From Methylobacterium sp. E-005 (GTDB lineage Bacteria > Pseudomonadota > Alphaproteobacteria > Rhizobiales > Beijerinckiaceae), in NCBI RefSeq assembly GCF_022829725.1, contig NZ_JAKSYG010000256.1, forward strand, positions 62,001 to 126,000: 64,000 nucleotides of DNA, read 5' to 3'. Positions 59,332-64,000 of the stretch are shown piece after piece. The number at the start of each line of letters is the position of its first letter. Positions within the stretch are counted from its first letter, which is position 1. Made by a program: the position numbers and the translations under genes. Below the pieces are notes generated by a model that saw only the letters and a list, made by a program, of their open reading frames with translations, made no database searches and was not told the origin of the DNA.

Positions 59332-61221
59332 TCAGACGGTCCGCTGCGGCGATGGAGGGCGCAGGGCGGCGCGCAGGGCGCCGTTGAGCAGGGTGAGGAG
59401 ATCGCAGCCGACATGCAGGAAGGCCTGCACCCCCGCCTGCTTCAGCGGCTCGGTGAGATCCGCGGGTTTCCCGGCGAGGTAGATTACTCCGGCGCCGGCT
59501 CGCGCGAGCGCTTCCGCAGTCTGGACGGCGCGCTCCGTGTAGATCGCGTCGGTGGAACAGATGCAGGCGAGGCTGGCGCCCGATTCCCGGAACGCCGCCG
59601 CAGCGGCGTCGGCGTCGGCGAAACCGTCGTTCGACAGGGCCTCGATGCCACCAGCCGCGAAGGCATTGGCCGCGAAGGTCGCCCGGGCGTTGAACGCCGC
59701 CACCGAACCCAGATTGGCCAGGAACAGGGTCGGCCGGCGGCCGGTCTTGGCGTGATAGGCATCGGAGGCGTCGCGTAGGGCTTCGTAGGGCTCGGCGAGA
59801 CGCTGGGACGGCAGGGCATCGCAGGCGACCGCCGAGCCGGGACCGAAATTGGCACTCCGGGGCGCGGGGACCCGCGGCACGTCGAGCACCGTGACCGGCT
59901 TCTCAGCAAGGTTCGGGAACTCGCTGGCGCCGGTGAGGGCTTCGCGGCGGTTCGCCACGGCCTTCGTGCGGGCCTCGCGGACCGCCTCGATCCTGCGTTG
60001 CAGCTTGCCGATGCTCAAAGAAGCGACGATGCCGCCCTCGGCCTCGATCGCCTGGAAGGCCGCCCAGGCGGCCTCGGCGATCTCCGCCGTCAGGGCCTCG
60101 AACCCTCCGGCACCCGCGGCGGGGTCGCTGACGCGGGCGAGGTGCGATTCCTCGATCAGCACGATCTGGCTGTTGCGGGCCACGCGCCGGGCGAAGGCGT
60201 CGGGCAGGCCGAGCGCCTGCGTGTAGGGTAGGACCGCGACGCCATCGGCGCCGCCCATCCCGGCGGAGGCCGCCGCCATGCCGGTGCGCAAAATGTTCAC
60301 GAACGGGTCGCGCTGGGTCATCATCCGCCACGCGGTCTCGGCGTGGAGCCGCACGGGCTTCGGCTCCAGCCCGCAGGCCTGCTCGACCCGCGCCCAGAGG
60401 CGGCGCATCGCACGAAACTTCGCGACGGTGACGAATTCGTCGGCGTCGGCTGCGAGCAGCACAGCGATGCGGGAGCGGGCGGTGTCGAGGTCGTGGCCGG
60501 CAGCCTCCAGGGCGCGGAGATAGGTCAGCGCTGTGGCGAGCACGGCACCGAGTTCAGCCGCCTCACCGGCGCCGGCCTCGTGATACGGGCGGCCATCGGC
60601 CAGGAAGACCCGGCCGGTGAAACCCGCGGTTTCCAGGTCCGCCGCCGTCTCGGCCAGCCGCGGGGCGATCTCGCTCCACACGGCGCCCAGGCTCCCGGTC
60701 GCCGCCAACACGCCGACGGGATCGATGCCGAGGTCGAGATCGTAGCTTGATAGATCCTCGCCCCGCCGCTCCGCCAGAGCTTTGACGAGACGAGCCGCCT
60801 CAAGCCCCCGGCCGCCGGCATCGAGGCGCAGGTTGATCAGGGGCAGCATCACGCCCTTCAGCGCAGCGTCGAGATCCTCGACGCTCGCCACATTCAGACC
60901 GTAGCCCCGAGCGCCGGGTGCGCCGGCGAAGGCCAGAACAAGGGCGTCGGCACCGCCATCAAGGTCGCTGAGAGCCTGAGCATTGGCGGCGGCGAGATCC
61001 GGATGATCCACTCGCTGGGCGATCCGCCACGGACCCGGCTCACGCACCGGTTGGGCAGCTGGCTCGGCCGGTCCGTAGAGCGGCTCGATCCGCAGGCCAT
61101 CCGCCGTCCGGGAGACCAGCCGTTTCTCGAAATCGGCACCCTTCAGGACGCCCTCGACGAGGCCGAGCCAGCGCCCCCGGCTCGCGGGCTCGAAGAGGTC
61201 GGCGAGCGGTTTGTCTTCCAT
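59332..61221 (-). CDS. mutA: Methylmalonyl-CoA mutase small (beta) subunit
   Basis: 629 residues. The N-terminal TIM-barrel part has LYGPAEPA, IAQRVDHPDLAAANAQALSDLDGGADAL and the mutase phrase RTGMAAASAGMGGADGVAVLPYTQALG, followed by IEEESHLARVSDPAAGAGGFEALT (as LIEESHLARVSDPAAGAG). The B12-binding C-terminal domain is present in outline, but the D-x-H-x-x-G that coordinates cobalamin is replaced (SLACICSTDAIYTE), as is usual for the non-catalytic small subunit. It partners a large subunit that must lie elsewhere. Known from propionyl-CoA assimilation and the ethylmalonyl-CoA route. Gene naming differs between species. Confidence 0.9.
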   Translation of the reverse strand: MEDKPLADLFEPASRGRWLGLVEGVLKGADFEKRLVSRTADGLRIEPLYGPAEPAAQPVREPGPWRIAQRVDHPDLAAANAQALSDLDGGADALVLAFAGAPGARGYGLNVASVEDLDAALKGVMLPLINLRLDAGGRGLEAARLVKALAERRGEDLSSYDLDLGIDPVGVLAATGSLGAVWSEIAPRLAETAADLETAGFTGRVFLADGRPYHEAGAGEAAELGAVLATALTYLRALEAAGHDLDTARSRIAVLLAADADEFVTVAKFRAMRRLWARVEQACGLEPKPVRLHAETAWRMMTQRDPFVNILRTGMAAASAGMGGADGVAVLPYTQALGLPDAFARRVARNSQIVLIEESHLARVSDPAAGAGGFEALTAEIAEAAWAAFQAIEAEGGIVASLSIGKLQRRIEAVREARTKAVANRREALTGASEFPNLAEKPVTVLDVPRVPAPRSANFGPGSAVACDALPSQRLAEPYEALRDASDAYHAKTGRRPTLFLANLGSVAAFNARATFAANAFAAGGIEALSNDGFADADAAAAAFRESGASLACICSTDAIYTERAVQTAEALARAGAGVIYLAGKPADLTEPLKQAGVQAFLHVGCDLLTLLNGALRAALRPPSPQRTV

Positions 61222-61401
61222 CGGAGCGTCCCAGAACGCGGCGTCTTGTGCACCGCTTTCATGAGATTGCCTCGCATGCCGCCTCGCCGGTGGCAATCGT
61301 CCGATGGTTGAGGAAAGATCAAGCCGCCGGTGAGCGCTTTTTGATGCGCCAAGATCGGTTTTCGCAGGAAGGCCCGGGCCAGCCCAAGGGGATGCCCTGC
61401 C

Positions 61402-62205
61402 TCACCCGAAGATAATCAGGCCGGCAAAACCCAGCGCGCCGACGATGATGCGCCACCACGCGAACAGCCAGAAGCCGTGCCGGGAGACGTAGTCCAGCAG
61501 CACCCGCACCACGACCAGCGCCGAGATGAACGACACGATGAAGCCGATCACAATCAGGCCGACATCGTTGCTCGACAGGTATTTGTAGTTGTCGAGCAGG
61601 TCCTTGGCGAAGGCCCCCGCCATGGTGGGCATGGCGAGATAGAACGAGAACTCGGTGGCGGAGCGCTTGTCGGCGCCCATCAGCATCGCGCCCACGATGG
61701 TGGCGCCGGAGCGGGAGACGCCGGGGATCATGGCAAGGCACTGGAAGATGCCGATCTTCAGGTCCATCGGCAGCGAGAAATCGTAGACGTCGGTCTTGCG
61801 GACCTTCAGGTCGGTGTCGTCGATGACGAGCAGCACGAGGCCGCCCGCCACCAGGGTCGCGCAGACGATCCAGGGGTTGAACAGATACGCCTTGATCACC
61901 TTCGAGAAGAGGCCGCCGATGATCGCCGCCGGCAGGAACGCCACCAGGATGCCCAGCACGAAGCGGCGGGCCTTGGGATCGTTCGGCAGCGCGGTGGCGA
62001 TGCCGAGCAGGCGGCGGAAATAGACCAGCAGGATCGCCAGGATCGCGCCGAGCTGGATCAGCACCTCGAAGGTGTTGTTGGGCGAGTGGAACCCGATGAA
62101 GTGGCCGACGAGGAGCTGGTGCCCGGTAGAGGAGACCGGGATGAACTCGGTTGCGCCCTCAACCAGCGCGAGCAGGACTGCCTTGCCGATGCTGACCGGA
62201 TCCAT
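61402..62205 (-). CDS. uppP: Undecaprenyl-diphosphatase UppP
   Basis: 267-residue membrane enzyme with about eight helices. [14 protein letters not shown] and [10 protein letters not shown] are the two active-site motifs, each with the catalytic Glu or Arg. It recycles undecaprenyl pyrophosphate for cell-wall synthesis and confers bacitracin resistance. Start ATG 62205 (MDPVSIGK) has AGGACG ahead; a longer frame to 62289 is open. Confidence 0.96.
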   Translation of the reverse strand: MDPVSIGKAVLLALVEGATEFIPVSSTGHQLLVGHFIGFHSPNNTFEVLIQLGAILAILLVYFRRLLGIATALPNDPKARRFVLGILVAFLPAAIIGGLFSKVIKAYLFNPWIVCATLVAGGLVLLVIDDTDLKVRKTDVYDFSLPMDLKIGIFQCLAMIPGVSRSGATIVGAMLMGADKRSATEFSFYLAMPTMAGAFAKDLLDNYKYLSSNDVGLIVIGFIVSFISALVVVRVLLDYVSRHGFWLFAWWRIIVGALGFAGLIIFG

Positions 62206-62457
62206 CGTCACGTCCTGTGCCGCAGGCGCGCGCCGGCCCGTGCCGGGCAGGTCGCGCCATCTGAAGAATTGGCCGGAGGGTTCACCCATCAGGATTGACG
62301 GGCGGTTACCGATACCGGCTGCGCGTGTTAAGGGCTCGGCAACGGTCGGGCAATAACGCTCGGTCCGAAGTCCTGCGCGCTGAAGACCTGCGCTTCAGGA
62401 TCCTCGACGAGCGCGGGACCAGCCGCGCTGCCCGACCGAACGTCCCGCACGGCCTCG

Positions 62458-63150
62458 ATGGCGACCCTCTATCATTTCCCCTTCTGCGCGAATTCCCGGT
62501 TCATCCGTCTCGTGCTTGCCGAGATGGGCATGGAACCGACGCTGTTCGAGGAACGGCCCTGGGAGCGCCGGGACGATTTCCTGCTGATCAATCCGGCAGG
62601 CGTCACCCCGGTGCTGCTGGAGCAGAACGGCCTCGTGGTGCCCGGCGCCGGCGTCATCGCCGAATACCTCGACGAGACCCGGGGGCTCGGCCTCTCCGGC
62701 CGCCGCCTGCTGCCGGATGATACGGTGGACCGGGTCGAGGTGCGGCGCCTGCTCGACTGGTTCCTGGTGAAGTTCGAATCGGAGGTGACGGGCTACCTCG
62801 TCAACGAGAAGATCTCGAAGCGCTTCATGTCCAGCAACGCGGGCGGCGGCCCGCCCGACATGAACGCGATCCGGGCTGCGCGCACGAACGTTCGCTACCA
62901 TCTCAAGTATATCGGCTACCTGATCGCCCGGCGGCGCTGGATTGCGGGCGACAACCTGACCTATGCCGATCTCGCGGCTGCCGCCCATCTCTCCTGTGTC
63001 GACTATCTCGGGGATGTGCCCTGGGATGAGGACGAGATGGCACGGAACTGGTACGCCCGGGTGAAGTCGCGGCCCTCGTTCCGGGGGTTGCTCGCCGACC
63101 GGGTCGCCGGCATGCCGCCGGCCGCCCATTACGCGGATCTGGATTTCTGA
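62458..63150 (+). CDS. Glutathione S-transferase family protein
   Basis: 230 residues. LYHFPFCANSRFIRLVLAEMGMEP is the thioredoxin-like start, VTPVLLEQNGLVVPGAGVIAEYLDE the glutathione-binding loop, and LTYADLAAAAHLSCVDYLGDVPW the C-terminal domain. Beta/zeta-like with CAN in place of the usual catalytic Cys-Pro. The stop overlaps the probable start of queG. Confidence 0.9.
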   Translation: MATLYHFPFCANSRFIRLVLAEMGMEPTLFEERPWERRDDFLLINPAGVTPVLLEQNGLVVPGAGVIAEYLDETRGLGLSGRRLLPDDTVDRVEVRRLLDWFLVKFESEVTGYLVNEKISKRFMSSNAGGGPPDMNAIRAARTNVRYHLKYIGYLIARRRWIAGDNLTYADLAAAAHLSCVDYLGDVPWDEDEMARNWYARVKSRPSFRGLLADRVAGMPPAAHYADLDF

Positions 63151-64000
63151 ACGCCCGACGGACCTATATCGGCGCCGACCTGCGCCGCCTCGTCGAGACC
63201 CGGGCCCGGGCGCTCGGCTTCTGCGGCCTGCGTGTGACGCGGCCCGACCGTCTGCCCAATTTGCCCGAACGGCTCTCGACGTGGCTCGCCGAGGGCGCCC
63301 ACGGCACCATGGATTGGATGGTCGAGCGGGCCGATCAACGCGCCCGCCCCACCGGTCTGTGGCCCGGTCTGCGCAGCATCCTGGTTCTCGCCATGAGCTA
63401 CCGGCCGGAGCACGATCCGCTGGCGCTCGTGGCGCAATCCGAGCGCGGTGTGGTGGCAGCCTACGCGCAGCGGCGAGATTATCACGAGGTTTTGAAGGGC
63501 AAACTGAAAGAGCTCGGCGGCTACCTGTCGGCGAAGGGCGACGTGCGCGTGAAGGTCTTCTGCGACACCGCGCCGGTGATGGAGAAGACGCTGGCCGAAG
63601 CGGCGGGGCTCGGCTGGCAGGGCAAACACACGGTGCTGATCTCCCGGGAGCACGGCAACTGGCTCCTGCTCGGGGCGATCTATACCAGCGCCGAATTCGA
63701 GCCGGACGCGCCCGGACGCGACCATTGCGGCTCCTGCCGCGCTTGCCTCGATATCTGCCCGACCGATGCTTTCCCGGCGCCTTACCGGCTCGATGCGCGG
63801 CGCTGCATCTCGTACCTGACCATCGAACATGCCGGCCCGATCCCGGCTGCGTTCCGGCCGGCCATCGGCAACCGGGTGTTCGGCTGCGACGACTGCTTGG
63901 CGGTCTGTCCCTGGAACAAATTCGCCCGCACTGCCGCCGAGACCCGCCTCGCGGCGCGGGCCGATCTGGCGGCCCCGCCGCTCGCCGATCTCGCCACCCT
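63147..64000 (+). CDS. queG: Epoxyqueuosine reductase QueG, 3' end cut by window
   Basis: Over 280 residues are visible. LGFCGLRVTRPDRLPNLPERLSTWLAEGAHGTMDWM, CDTAPVMEKTLAEAAGLGWQGKHT, CGSCRACLDICPTDAF (first 4Fe-4S site) and CDDCLAVCPWNKF (second) identify the cobalamin- and Fe-S-dependent last enzyme of queuosine tRNA modification. The frame opens at CTG 63147, in a CTGA overlap with the GST stop; the first in-frame GTG (63234) and ATG (63309) would cut off conserved N-terminal residues, so CTG, or a start not obvious to me, is likely. The gene runs off the right edge. Confidence 0.9.
   Translation, partial: MNARRTYIGADLRRLVETRARALGFCGLRVTRPDRLPNLPERLSTWLAEGAHGTMDWMVERADQRARPTGLWPGLRSILVLAMSYRPEHDPLALVAQSERGVVAAYAQRRDYHEVLKGKLKELGGYLSAKGDVRVKVFCDTAPVMEKTLAEAAGLGWQGKHTVLISREHGNWLLLGAIYTSAEFEPDAPGRDHCGSCRACLDICPTDAFPAPYRLDARRCISYLTIEHAGPIPAAFRPAIGNRVFGCDDCLAVCPWNKFARTAAETRLAARADLAAPPLADLAT

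Overview
The window is chromosomal DNA from a high-GC alphaproteobacterium, most likely Methylobacterium/Methylorubrum or a close relative in the Methylobacteriaceae. This rests on very high GC with long spurious antisense reading frames, a DnaX without the usual zinc cysteines, an Hsp20 gene followed by a DUF1150 gene, an infC gene that appears to use an ATT start, a CCA-encoding tRNA-Gly, and conserved proteins I associate with this family. No database search was possible, so all family names come from reading motifs.

The left third (1-11.5 kb) is the accessory part. It holds a truncated GntR-type regulator, a tautomerase, several gene remnants (two SDR tails, a possible flavin oxidoreductase start, and a tyrosine integrase with an in-frame amber codon), a dispersed 23-bp repeat, and the tRNA-Gly(CCC) gene beside the integrase remnant. 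Set among these are a sulfite dehydrogenase pair (sorAB), which converges on a two-component system, and a LysR-SDR-hydrolase-SnoaL cluster.

From 11.5 to 31 kb lie thiC under a TPP riboswitch, two alpha/beta hydrolases (one here, one at 31.3 kb), a class A penicillin-binding protein, a GGDEF cyclase, a class III nucleotide cyclase coupled to a small membrane protein and a UPF0178 protein, an ExbB-ExbD-TonB energy module, and the Hsp20/DUF1150 heat-shock pair.

From 32 to 64 kb the content is mainly housekeeping. Translation is represented by infC, pheS/pheT, rplT, rpmI, def, fmt, truA and queG. DNA replication and repair are represented by dnaX, ybaB, recR and the SRP RNA. Metabolism and envelope functions include glycosyltransferases, a debranching-type glucosidase, dapE, pckA, methylmalonyl-CoA mutase small subunit and uppP. 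A ComM-like AAA protein is translationally coupled to a PP2C phosphatase/protein kinase fusion.

The least ordinary feature is a two-gene insert between pheS and pheT: a HEPN-like protein and a small partner with a 4-base overlap. It could be a toxin-antitoxin-like module inside a tRNA synthetase operon. No CRISPR array, rRNA or intact insertion sequence was seen.
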